From Amycolatopsis saalfeldensis (lineage in GTDB: Bacteria > Actinomycetota > Actinomycetes > Mycobacteriales > Pseudonocardiaceae): 64,000 nt of DNA. Position 1 is the stretch's first letter, and the number at the start of each line of letters is the position of its first letter. Below, piece by piece: positions 48,549-56,300 of this stretch. Both the position numbers and the translations under genes were made by a program. The stretch is taken from NCBI RefSeq assembly GCF_900110575.1, contig NZ_FOEF01000006.1, positions 62,001-126,000 on the forward strand, read 5' to 3'. Below the pieces are notes generated by a model. That model was not told where the DNA came from. It did not search any database and saw only the letters and a program-made list of their open reading frames with translations.

Positions 48549-48989
48549 TCAGGCGCGCGTCCACTCCGTGTGCACGTCGGGCCCGGTGCCGGTGCGCACC
48601 CGGAGCCGGAACAGGCCCCTGGGCGCGGGCCGCAGCGTGAACCAGCCGACCTCGTCGGCGGCCGTGCTCGCGACGACTCCGTCCGGGCCGCAGAGCTCGA
48701 CCGTGGCGGCCGAGGGCGGGACGAGCTGGCCCAGCAGCGCGTCCGGCGTCAGCTCCACGGAGACGGTCAGGCCGCCGGCGGTGAAGGTCAGCGAACGGTG
48801 CCCGCCGCCGCCCGCGCGGGTGCCGGCGGGCGCGGCGGGCGCCAGCTCGGCCAGTTCGGCGTCGACCGCATGCCAGGTGAAGGCCGCTTTTGCCGCGGTG
48901 ACAAAGCTTTCCGGCACTGCACGCCGCTCGCGCAGGGCGTCGGCGAGGTCGGCCAGCAGCCGCTCGTCGGAGTCCCAGTCGTCCGGCAT
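48549..48989 (-). CDS. Hypothetical beta-rich protein following ECF sigma factor
   Basis: A 146-residue protein. Residues 1-45 are an acidic helical region (DDWDSDERLLADLADALRERRAVPESFVTAAKAAFTWHAVDAELAEL). Residues 60-146 look like a beta-sandwich (SLTFTAGGLTVSVELTPDALLGQLVPPSAATVELCGPDG, GWFTLRPAPRGLFRLRVRT). I have no family name, but genes of this shape often follow ECF sigma factors beside CHAT proteins in actinobacteria (recollection). It starts 1 bp after the sigma-factor stop, so the two are co-expressed; an anti-sigma or sensor role is possible. Confidence 0.7.
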   Translation of the reverse strand: MPDDWDSDERLLADLADALRERRAVPESFVTAAKAAFTWHAVDAELAELAPAAPAGTRAGGGGHRSLTFTAGGLTVSVELTPDALLGQLVPPSAATVELCGPDGVVASTAADEVGWFTLRPAPRGLFRLRVRTGTGPDVHTEWTRA

Positions 48990-48990
48990 C

Positions 48991-49569
48991 TCAGGCTCCC
49001 GCCGTGGTCGGGGCCAGCGCCGCGACAGGCGGGCTGCGGCGCAGCAGGCCGAGGCACCGCAGCCGGTTGGGGCCGATGCCGCCGACCGCCATGCCGAGCT
49101 GCTCGCTGATCCTCGCGTACGCCACGGGCGGATCGTCGAACAGCATCTCCAGCAGCCGGCGGCAGCGTTCGGGAAGTGTGGCGAAACCCCTTCGCAGCGC
49201 GAGCCGGCGCTCTTCGGCCAGCAGCCACTCGTCGGCCGCCGCGACGGCCTCGTCGGGGAAGGGGTCGTCCTCCACCGGGATCTGGCGCAGCTTCGCGCGC
49301 AGCAGGCGCAAGCACTCGTGGCGGGTGGTCGTCGCGAGCCAGCCGGGCAGCGCGGCGGGCTCGCGGAGGCGGCCCAGCTGCTCGACCAGGCGGAGCCAGA
49401 CCGCGGCCCCAACGTCGTCCGCGTCGGCGCCGGAGAGCCGGTGCCGCCCGCAGACGGCCCAGACCAGCGGCGCGTACCGCTCGACGATCTCGTCCCACGC
49501 GCCGCGGTCCCCACCACGAGCCCTGGTCACCAGCGCCACCACCGACGGGTCGTCCCGCATGGGGCTCAT
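48991..49569 (-). CDS. ECF-type RNA polymerase sigma factor
   Basis: A 192-residue sigma factor. Region 2: RARGGDRGAWDEIVERYAPLVWAVCGRHRLSGADADDVGAAVWLRLVEQL, then LPGWLATTTRHECLRLLRA. Region 4: RRGFATLPERCRRLLEMLFDDPPVAYARISEQLGMAVGGIGPNRLRCLGLLRR. ATG 49569 overlaps the subtilase stop (ATGA); ATG 49560 is an alternative. It probably controls its own cassette and the divergent CHAT operon, since both face one 45-bp gap. Confidence 0.85.
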   Translation of the reverse strand: MSPMRDDPSVVALVTRARGGDRGAWDEIVERYAPLVWAVCGRHRLSGADADDVGAAVWLRLVEQLGRLREPAALPGWLATTTRHECLRLLRAKLRQIPVEDDPFPDEAVAAADEWLLAEERRLALRRGFATLPERCRRLLEMLFDDPPVAYARISEQLGMAVGGIGPNRLRCLGLLRRSPPVAALAPTTAGA

Positions 49570-50825
49570 TGTCCCGGGTTCGGGCCGGTCCAGTGGTACC
49601 GCTCGACGCCTGAACCCGGGTCGTCCAGCACCAGTTCGAACGCCTCCGCGGGGCTCACCCGCCCCGGCACGGTCCACGCCGCCACCATGCCGGTCACGCG
49701 GGCGGCGGCGAACGACGTGCCGGTCCACTTCGCCCAGCCGCCCGGGTAGGCCCCGCGCACCTCGAACCCGACCGCCTGGCAGGACACCCACGGCGCGTCC
49801 GGGCTGAAGGGCAGCCGGATGCCGTCGCGGTCCATCGCGCCGACCGCGACCACCCCCGGCAGGGCGGCGGGCCACATCGGGGTGGTGCCGGTCAGCAGCG
49901 GGTCCTCGGTCTCCCCGTGGTTGCCCGCCGCCGCGATCACCAGCACGCGGCGGGGCAGCCGGTCCACCGCGCGGCGCAGCACCAGCGACGGAGCGCCGTC
50001 GAGCGTGTGCGACGCCAGCGAGAGGTTCAGGATGTCGGCCCGGTCGCCGAGCCGCACGATCTCCTGGGCCACCTCCCACTCGGTCGCCTCGCTGGTCGCG
50101 CCGTCGAGCGCGCCGTCGGCCTCGATCCGCGCCGCGGGGGCGTGCGCGAGGATCACGGAGCAGACGAACGTGCCGTGCCCGGCCCGGTTGGTCAGCAGCG
50201 TGGTGGTCCCCTTCGTGTGCCATTCGCGCGTCGAGACGTCGCGGCCGGTGAACACCGGGTGCCGGAACAGCGGCGTGTCGATCATGGCCACCGCGACCCC
50301 CGCCCCGGTCACCGCGTCCGCGGCGGGCTGGTCCGCGGGGCCGGCGTCCATCGGGTCGCCTGCGGTCATCGGCTTCGACCCCTCGGTGCCGATCGCGATC
50401 GGCCCGATCACGCCGCCGCTCATCGGCTTCGACCCGGCGATGCCGACCGTTCCCATGGGCTTCGACCCGGCGGGCTCGATCCCGCCTGCGCCCATCGGTT
50501 TCGACCCGGCGGACCCGATCGAGCCGAGGGTCGACCAGTGCAGGTCGACCTCCGGCTGCCACCCGCCCGCGGATGTGGCGAAAACCGCGCGGAGCCGTCC
50601 CGGCAGGTCGGCGACTTCGCCGGTCGAGCACGCCACTCCGGTCAGCCGGGCGAGGCCGAGCCGGGTGTCTTCGACGACCTCCGCCCACTCCGTCTTCAGC
50701 TCGCGCAGCGCGTCGAGCACCACCACCAGGTCGTCGCTGTCGACGATCAGCTCGTCGGGAAGGGGTTTCAGCTCGGCGGCGAGCGGGAGGGTCTGCCCGT
50801 TCGGCTGTTCCGGTGTTTCGGTCAT
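49566..50825 (-). CDS. Subtilisin-like (S8) serine protease without signal peptide, GSKPM repeats
   Basis: A 419-residue S8 protease with the full catalytic set: Asp183 (AMIDTPLFRHP), His217 (AGHGTFVCSVI), Asn302 (AAAGNHGE) and Ser371 (TGTSFAAARV). It has no signal peptide or membrane helix, so it probably works inside the cell. Residues 1-95 are a small N-terminal domain with an LPDELIV..DDLVVVLDALREL start. Residues 100-155 are a Gly/Pro linker with four GSKPM copies (107, 120, 131, 149). It is coupled to the sigma factor downstream and diverges from a TPR-CHAT gene. It may be a self-processing or CHAT-regulated effector (inference). Confidence 0.85.
   Translation of the reverse strand: MTETPEQPNGQTLPLAAELKPLPDELIVDSDDLVVVLDALRELKTEWAEVVEDTRLGLARLTGVACSTGEVADLPGRLRAVFATSAGGWQPEVDLHWSTLGSIGSAGSKPMGAGGIEPAGSKPMGTVGIAGSKPMSGGVIGPIAIGTEGSKPMTAGDPMDAGPADQPAADAVTGAGVAVAMIDTPLFRHPVFTGRDVSTREWHTKGTTTLLTNRAGHGTFVCSVILAHAPAARIEADGALDGATSEATEWEVAQEIVRLGDRADILNLSLASHTLDGAPSLVLRRAVDRLPRRVLVIAAAGNHGETEDPLLTGTTPMWPAALPGVVAVGAMDRDGIRLPFSPDAPWVSCQAVGFEVRGAYPGGWAKWTGTSFAAARVTGMVAAWTVPGRVSPAEAFELVLDDPGSGVERYHWTGPNPGQ
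50367..50511 (-). repeat. Four-copy GSKPM-coding repeat in the subtilase linker
   Basis: On the plus strand the unit reads close to CCCATGGGCTTCGACCCGGC (or CATCGGCTTCGACCC) four times at irregular 33-54 bp spacing. On the coding strand each gives Gly-Ser-Lys-Pro-Met followed by Gly, Ser or Thr. Spacers between the units differ in length and sequence, so the pentapeptide itself seems to be what is kept. Confidence 0.8.
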
Positions 50826-50870
50826 CTGCGTAGATTCCTCTCGAGGTGGTCTTCCCTACCGGAGTCGCGA

Positions 50871-53495
50871 ATGCGCGCTGTGATGCATCACCCCGGCGCA
50901 AAAGAACAGGCGGACGCCGTCGTGCGGCTCGCCGACCTCGACCCCGCCCGCGCGCTCGGGCCGGCGCGCGAAGCGGTGGCCGCGGCGGCGCGGGAGCGGG
51001 ACGCGGCGGCCGGGTCCGTCGCCGAGCGGGCCTGGGGCCACGCCCTCCTGCACTGCGGCGAGATGGACGACGCGCTGCGCCACTTCCGCCGTTCGGTGCG
51101 GTGCGCCGAGCGCGCGGGCTCGGCGGCGCTCGCGGCCGAGGCGCGGATGAAGATGGCGTTCGCGCTGCTGCAGCGGGGCCGTCCCGCCACGGCGTTGCGG
51201 GAAATCGACCTCGCGGTGCCCGACCTCGACGGCGCGCCGGCCGGCCGCGCGCTCGCCCAGCGCGCGATCGTGCTGCACATGGACGGCCGCCTCGACGAGG
51301 CGCTCGCCCAGTTCGACGCCGTGCTGCCGACGCTGCGGGCCACCGGCGACCTGCTCGGCGTCCAGCGGCTGCTGATCAACCGCGCGTTCCTGCTGGCCGA
51401 CCGGCACGCCTTCGCCGCGGCCGAGGCGGACCTGTTGGAGGCCGGACGGCTCGCGCGGCAGCTCGGCCGCGAGCTCACCGAGGGCATCGTCGCCGAGAAC
51501 CTGGGCCTGGTGGAGACGCTGCGCGGGGACATCCCGGCCGCGCTGGCGCAGCTGGGCCGCGCCGAACGGATCATCGCCGAGCACGGCGCGCAGCTGGGCT
51601 GGGTGCAGCGTCACCGGGCCGAGCTGCTGCTCTCGGCCGGGCTCGTCGCCGAGGCCCGCGACGCCGCCGAACGGGCCGTCGCCACCTGCCGGCGGGAGCG
51701 CCGCCTGCTGGGGGTGCCCGAGGTGCGGCTGGTGCTTTCCCAAGCCGCTTCGCTGAGCGAAGACCCCGTCACGGCCGTGGCGCAGGCGCGGGCGGCCCGG
51801 CGCGAGTTCGCCCGCCAGGGCCGGGCCGCGTGGGCCGAACTGGCCTACCTGACCGGGCTGCGCGCGCGGTGGACGTCCGGCCCGCCGCCGCCCGTCGCGT
51901 CCGCCCGGATCGCCGCGATGGTGCGGGTTCTGGCCGGCGCGGGCTGGCCCGCGGCCGAGCTGGAGGCCCGACTTTTCGCCGGACGGCTCGCGCTCGCCCG
52001 CCGTGACCCCGAACGCGGCTGCGGCCTGCTCCGGGAGGCGGCCACGGCCCGGCGACGTGGCCCGGCGACCTTGCGGGCCCGCGGCTGGTACGCGGAAGCG
52101 TTGTTGCGTAAGGACTTCGGGGATCCCGCGGGAGTCGTCCACGCGGCCCGGTCCGGGCTGCGGGTGCTCGACGACCACGGTGCCGCCCTCGGCGCCGCGG
52201 ACCTGCGCGCGCGCACCGCCGCGCAGCGCACCGACCTCGCCGAGCTGGGCCTGCGCACCGCGGTCGCGGGCGGGCGCGCGGAGGCGGTGTTCGAGTGGGC
52301 CGAGCGCGGCCGGGCCAGCCGCCTCGCCCGTCCGCCGGTCCGCCCGCCGGACGACGAGGTGCTGGCCGGCCTGCTCGCCGAACTGCGTTCCACCGCAAGG
52401 GAAGCCGAGAACGCCTCCGGCCCCGCGAAGACGCTGCCTCGCCAGGCCGCCCTGGAACGGCGGATCCGCGACCACATCCGGCAGCGCCGGGCGACCGGCG
52501 GCCCGGCGACCGAGCCGGTGCGGGTGGCCGAGCTGGGCCGCGCCCTCGGCGAGCGCGCGCTGGTCGAATGGCTCCGCCTCGACGGCGAACTCCAGGCGCT
52601 CACGGTGGTCGACGGCCGGTTGCGGCGGCACGAGCTGGGCCCCGCCGCGCGCGTGGCGGACCTGCTCGACCGGCTGCCGTTCGCGTTGCACCGCATGGCC
52701 GACGTCGCCGCCGCCCCGGCCTCGGCGGCCGCCGCCGGGCACCTGCTGGCGAACGCCGCGGGCCGGCTCGACGAGGCGCTGTTCGGCCCGCTGCCCGAGC
52801 TGGCGGGACGGCCGCTGGTGGTCGTGCCGACCGGGATCCTGCACAGCCTGCCGTGGTCGGTGCTGCCCTCCTGCGCCGGCCGGGCGGTCGCCGTCTCGCC
52901 GTCGGCCACGCTCTGGCACGCGGCGAACGCGCGCGAGGCCGCGACCGGGCCGGTCACCGTGGCCGCCGGGCCCGGGCTCGCCGGCGCGGGCGCCGAGGCC
53001 GAGGCGATCGCGGCGATCCACCACGTGCGGCCGATCACCGACGGGACCGTGGACCTCGTGCTCGCCCAACTGGCCAAGGCGCGGCTGGCGCACCTCGCCG
53101 CCCACGGCACGCTGGCCGTCGACCATCCGCTGTTCTCCAGCCTCCGGCTGCACGACGGGCCGCTGCTCGCCTACGACCTCGACCGGCTCGGCCGGGTGCC
53201 GCACACGGTGGTGCTCGCCGCGTGCGACAGCGGCCGTTCGGTCGTCTGCACCGGCGACGAGCTGCTCGGGCTGGGCGCGGCCTTCGTCGCGAACGGCGCC
53301 GCGCAGCTCGTCGCCTCCGTGGTGCCGATCCCGGACGCCGAAACGGCGCCGCTGATGGTGGAGCTGCACCGGCTGCTCGCCGACGGGCAGCCGGCGGCCG
53401 TCGCGCTGGCCCGCGCCCAGCAGGCGGTGCGGGGCCACGGCCCGGCCGCCGCCGCTGCGGCAGCGGGTTTCGTGTGCGTCGGCGCCGGTTCCTGA
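50871..53495 (+). CDS. TPR-CHAT (caspase-like) protein
   Basis: An 874-residue protein. The first 400-450 residues are TPR-like helical repeats (ERAWGHALLHCGEMDDALRHFRRSVRCAERAG, GRALAQRAIVLHMDGRLDEALAQFDAVLPTL, LGLVETLRGDIPAALAQLGRAERII). The C-terminal CHAT domain, about 620-874, has LVVVPTGILHSLPWSVLPS, catalytic His745 (LAHLAAHGTLAVDHPLFSS) and Cys785 (VVLAACDSGRSVVCTGDELLGL). It is therefore a predicted caspase-like peptidase with a sensor/scaffold. ATG 50871 has GGAG 6 nt upstream. A GTPase gene follows 71 bp downstream. Divergent partners are a subtilase and an ECF sigma factor. Confidence 0.87.
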   Translation: MRAVMHHPGAKEQADAVVRLADLDPARALGPAREAVAAAARERDAAAGSVAERAWGHALLHCGEMDDALRHFRRSVRCAERAGSAALAAEARMKMAFALLQRGRPATALREIDLAVPDLDGAPAGRALAQRAIVLHMDGRLDEALAQFDAVLPTLRATGDLLGVQRLLINRAFLLADRHAFAAAEADLLEAGRLARQLGRELTEGIVAENLGLVETLRGDIPAALAQLGRAERIIAEHGAQLGWVQRHRAELLLSAGLVAEARDAAERAVATCRRERRLLGVPEVRLVLSQAASLSEDPVTAVAQARAARREFARQGRAAWAELAYLTGLRARWTSGPPPPVASARIAAMVRVLAGAGWPAAELEARLFAGRLALARRDPERGCGLLREAATARRRGPATLRARGWYAEALLRKDFGDPAGVVHAARSGLRVLDDHGAALGAADLRARTAAQRTDLAELGLRTAVAGGRAEAVFEWAERGRASRLARPPVRPPDDEVLAGLLAELRSTAREAENASGPAKTLPRQAALERRIRDHIRQRRATGGPATEPVRVAELGRALGERALVEWLRLDGELQALTVVDGRLRRHELGPAARVADLLDRLPFALHRMADVAAAPASAAAAGHLLANAAGRLDEALFGPLPELAGRPLVVVPTGILHSLPWSVLPSCAGRAVAVSPSATLWHAANAREAATGPVTVAAGPGLAGAGAEAEAIAAIHHVRPITDGTVDLVLAQLAKARLAHLAAHGTLAVDHPLFSSLRLHDGPLLAYDLDRLGRVPHTVVLAACDSGRSVVCTGDELLGLGAAFVANGAAQLVASVVPIPDAETAPLMVELHRLLADGQPAAVALARAQQAVRGHGPAAAAAAAGFVCVGAGS

Positions 53496-53566
53496 AACCC
53501 GCGAAACGCGCTGTATCACCGGCTCCGCCCGCGGCTCCGTTCGGCAGAGGGAGAGGTGAGGCGACC

Positions 53567-54838
53567 ATGACGATCCTGCTGCTGGTCCTCGTACTCGCGC
53601 TGGCCATCGGGCTGACCTTGCGGCGCCGGAAACGTAAGCACGCCAAGGAAAACCTGACCGGACCGCCCGGCGGCGTCCCGGCGTTCCGCATCGTGACACT
53701 CGGCCTGCAGGGCTCGGGCAAGACCCTGCTGCTGACCGGGATCTACCGCCGCCTGCAGACGCCGGCCGACCGAGGCTTCTACCTGCGCGTGCCGCACGAG
53801 CAGCTGATCGAGCTGAACCGCTGGTACCGCAAGGCCGCCGACGTCAACGAGGAGTGGCCGCGCGGGACCACCCGCGGCGAGCTGCGCGAGTTCGAGTTCA
53901 GCGTGATGACCCAGGTCGGCGCGGACGCCGAGCCCGTGGTGAAGCTCGGTTACCTCGAGTACCCCGGCGAACTGCTGACCGACCCGGACGCGCCCGGCTC
54001 CACCGCGCAGGCCACGCTGCTCGAGGCGATCGCCGGCGCCGACGCGCTGGTGGGCATCATCGACGGCTTCCGGCTGCTCCAGGCCCACAACGGCGACCAG
54101 CGCGGGCAGCTGCTGCTCGAGGCGTCGCTCGACGCGATGATCAACGCGATGCTGCCGGTGCGCAGCCCGATCGTCTTCGTGATCACCAAGTGGGACCTGC
54201 TCGACCACCTGCACCCGGACGAGAACGAGCGGCTGCGGATGGTGCGCGAGCGGCTGCTGGACACCCCCGGGTTCGCCGATCTGGTCAAGGTCCACAGCGC
54301 CCGCCGGATCGTGCGGCTGATCCCGGTCACCGCCGTCGGGCACGATTTCGCCGAGTACCGCGACGGCGCGGTGCGCAAGAACCCCGGCGGCCGGTTCCGG
54401 CCGTCGAACGTGGAGGCCGCGCTTTCGGTGGTGGTGCCGGACATCCTGCGCCAGACCGAGATGTCGCTCGACCAGGCGACGCGGGCCGAGCTGCTCGCGG
54501 CGGCGCAGCGGCGGGTGCGGATGGGGCCGGGGGAGGCGGTGCGGACGCTCGGCGCGTACGTCACGGGGAAGGCCGCGCGGATCCTGATCTCCGCGGTCGG
54601 CGCGGGCGTGGTCGCGGAATCCGGCCTGTCGCTGCTGCTCGACACGCTCGGCCCGCGCGGCTACGACCCGGCGGAGCACAGTGCCCGGCTGGCGCGCCTG
54701 GGCGAGGCGGACCGCCGGGCGGAGGAGTTCGTCCAGGCCCGGCGACGGGTCGTCGGCGAGCTGCAGCGGCAGGTCGCGGTGCTCGAGGCGAAGCTGCCCG
54801 ACTCCCGCCTCGGCGGCGAACGCTGGGGTGACTGGTGA
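53567..54838 (+). CDS. Membrane-anchored P-loop GTPase-like protein
   Basis: A 423-residue protein. Residues 2-18 are a membrane helix (TILLLVLVLALAIGLTL) followed by a basic stop (RRRKRKH). The P-loop is GLQGSGKT (46-53). A G3-like segment reads YLEYPGELL (129-137), with Glu in place of the usual Asp, and the G4-like motif is VITKWD (205-210). This fits the TRAFAC-type GTPases with an EYPG signature seen beside effector proteins in bacterial conflict loci (recollection). The C-terminal third has hydrophobic segments (ILISAVGAGVVAESGLSLLL) and a coiled-coil tail. It probably belongs with the CHAT gene upstream; the next gene overlaps its stop (TGATG). Confidence 0.8.
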   Translation: MTILLLVLVLALAIGLTLRRRKRKHAKENLTGPPGGVPAFRIVTLGLQGSGKTLLLTGIYRRLQTPADRGFYLRVPHEQLIELNRWYRKAADVNEEWPRGTTRGELREFEFSVMTQVGADAEPVVKLGYLEYPGELLTDPDAPGSTAQATLLEAIAGADALVGIIDGFRLLQAHNGDQRGQLLLEASLDAMINAMLPVRSPIVFVITKWDLLDHLHPDENERLRMVRERLLDTPGFADLVKVHSARRIVRLIPVTAVGHDFAEYRDGAVRKNPGGRFRPSNVEAALSVVVPDILRQTEMSLDQATRAELLAAAQRRVRMGPGEAVRTLGAYVTGKAARILISAVGAGVVAESGLSLLLDTLGPRGYDPAEHSARLARLGEADRRAEEFVQARRRVVGELQRQVAVLEAKLPDSRLGGERWGDW

Positions 54839-55530
54839 TGGGCGAGGCGTGGCCGTTCCTCGTGGCGCGGGGACGGCGGCGCGGCTACTCGGCGCTGCTC
54901 GTGCCGGGCTTCCTCGGCGAGCACGGGTTCCTGGAGGAAACCGCCGTGCCGCTGGACGACGTGTCCTTCCGCACCGCCGCGACCCCGTTCGGCTCACTCA
55001 CCTGGGCCGAGCACGCGGTGACGGCGGGCGACGCCGGACGCGAGCCCCGCGACGAGCACGGCCGGCCGCTCGTCCTGCTGCACGGGTTCCTGTGCCCGCG
55101 CGGCGAACCGGACGACGCCGGCGCCGCCCTCGCCCGGACGGACGCGCTCGCGCTGGCCGTCTACCGCCGCTTCCTCGACGGCGAGGAGGAGTTCCGCGCG
55201 GAGGCGTCGGCGCCGTTCGAGGTCGGGCTGGCCCGGGTCGCGGCACTCCGGCCCGTGCGGCGTCAACCTGTCGCGATTTCGGCTCCACCGCGCCGAAAGC
55301 CGCGGCGCGGACTGGTCTGGGCGGGAGCCGGCGCGGTGGTGGCCGGTGCCGTCGCCGCGGTGGTCGCGCTGGTGTCGGCGGGCAGCGGCCCGGAACCACC
55401 GCCGCCGTGCCCGCGGGACGTGGTGACGCTGTCGCCGCAGTCACCGCCGGTGGCGAGCTGTGTGCTCGACGGGAAGATCGTCGGCTATGCGTCCCAGAAA
55501 GCCCCGGTCAGCCCGACGCCCCGGAAGTAG
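54838..55530 (+). CDS. Single-pass membrane protein, GTPase-coupled
   Basis: A 230-residue protein. Residues 1-140 form a soluble domain (AWPFLVARGRRRGYSALLVPGFL, VTAGDAGREPRDEHGRPLVLLHGFLCPRG) that resembles no family I can name. Then a basic region (PPRRKPRRG), one membrane helix (LVWAGAGAVVAGAVAAVVALVSAG), and a short exported tail with two cysteines (PPPCPRD, ASCVLDG). ATG 54838 overlaps the GTPase stop; GTG 54835 is an alternative. It probably acts with the GTPase at the membrane. It overlaps the convergent MerB-like gene by 46 bp. Confidence 0.72.
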   Translation: MGEAWPFLVARGRRRGYSALLVPGFLGEHGFLEETAVPLDDVSFRTAATPFGSLTWAEHAVTAGDAGREPRDEHGRPLVLLHGFLCPRGEPDDAGAALARTDALALAVYRRFLDGEEEFRAEASAPFEVGLARVAALRPVRRQPVAISAPPRRKPRRGLVWAGAGAVVAGAVAAVVALVSAGSGPEPPPPCPRDVVTLSPQSPPVASCVLDGKIVGYASQKAPVSPTPRK

Positions 55531-56204
55531 TCCGCCGCCTCGGCCGGCTCACGGCGCCGGTAGCCGTGGTCGAGGCGGCCCGCGTACCAGCCGCTCGCCA
55601 GGTGCCACAGCGTGTCCAGGTCGAGCACGGATCCCTTGGCGGTGCCCGATTCCCCGGCCCATCCGTCCACACAGGACTCGTCGCAGAACAGCCGCTGGAG
55701 CGAGCAGGTGCGCCGCACGTCGTCCCACATCCGGGCCACCGGCACGGGGAAGTGCGCCACCTGCGCGCCCGACGGCGGCCCTTCGCGGCCGACGACCAGC
55801 GCGCTCGGCTCGCCGCAGCCGGGACAGCGGGTCGAGACCAGCACCTCCGGCTCGTCCGGCACCAGGTGCGGGATCGCGAACGAGTCCCAAGCGCAGCCGC
55901 CCCACCACAGCGTGCGGGCGCCCATCACGGAGAACCCGAGCGGAATCGCCGCGAACGGGTGAGCCAGCGCCACGTGCTCGCACTCGTCCAGCACGAGCTG
56001 GCGGGCGGCGTCGAGGCGGTGCAGCGCCTGCTTGGCCACGGCCAGCGAGCCGTGCGCGGCGTCGGCCAGCTCCGGCGCGGTCGGCGGCCGGCCGTGCACC
56101 GCGAACGCCCGGTACACGGCCACTCGCACGTCCTCGTCCCAGGCCGTGTCCAGGCTCTCGCGGGCGGCCGGAACCCGGGTTGCTGCACTCGCTAGCTCGC
56201 TCAT
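55485..56204 (-). CDS. Alkylmercury lyase (MerB)-like protein
   Basis: A 239-residue protein of the MerB fold. The catalytic residues are kept: Cys104 and Asp107 in GGCAWDSFAIP, and Cys167 in VRRTCSLQRLFC. The spacing of 63 residues between the two cysteines equals that of the characterised MerB (Cys96, Asp99, Cys159). The N-terminal winged-helix (LADAAHGSLAVAKQALHRLDAARQLVLDE) and AHPFAAIPLGFSV are also family features. No merA, merT or merR gene is near, so the true substrate may not be organomercury. GGAGACGCC precedes the ATG. Confidence 0.75.
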   Translation of the reverse strand: MSELASAATRVPAARESLDTAWDEDVRVAVYRAFAVHGRPPTAPELADAAHGSLAVAKQALHRLDAARQLVLDECEHVALAHPFAAIPLGFSVMGARTLWWGGCAWDSFAIPHLVPDEPEVLVSTRCPGCGEPSALVVGREGPPSGAQVAHFPVPVARMWDDVRRTCSLQRLFCDESCVDGWAGESGTAKGSVLDLDTLWHLASGWYAGRLDHGYRRREPAEAADYFRGVGLTGAFWDA

Positions 56205-56300
56205 GGCGTCTCCATCGCGTCCGGGTTCTGACGGTACCCGTGGTCAAGGCCACGTGCAGGGAGTGCCCGCGCCCGGTTCCGCCCACTACCATTTGCGTTC

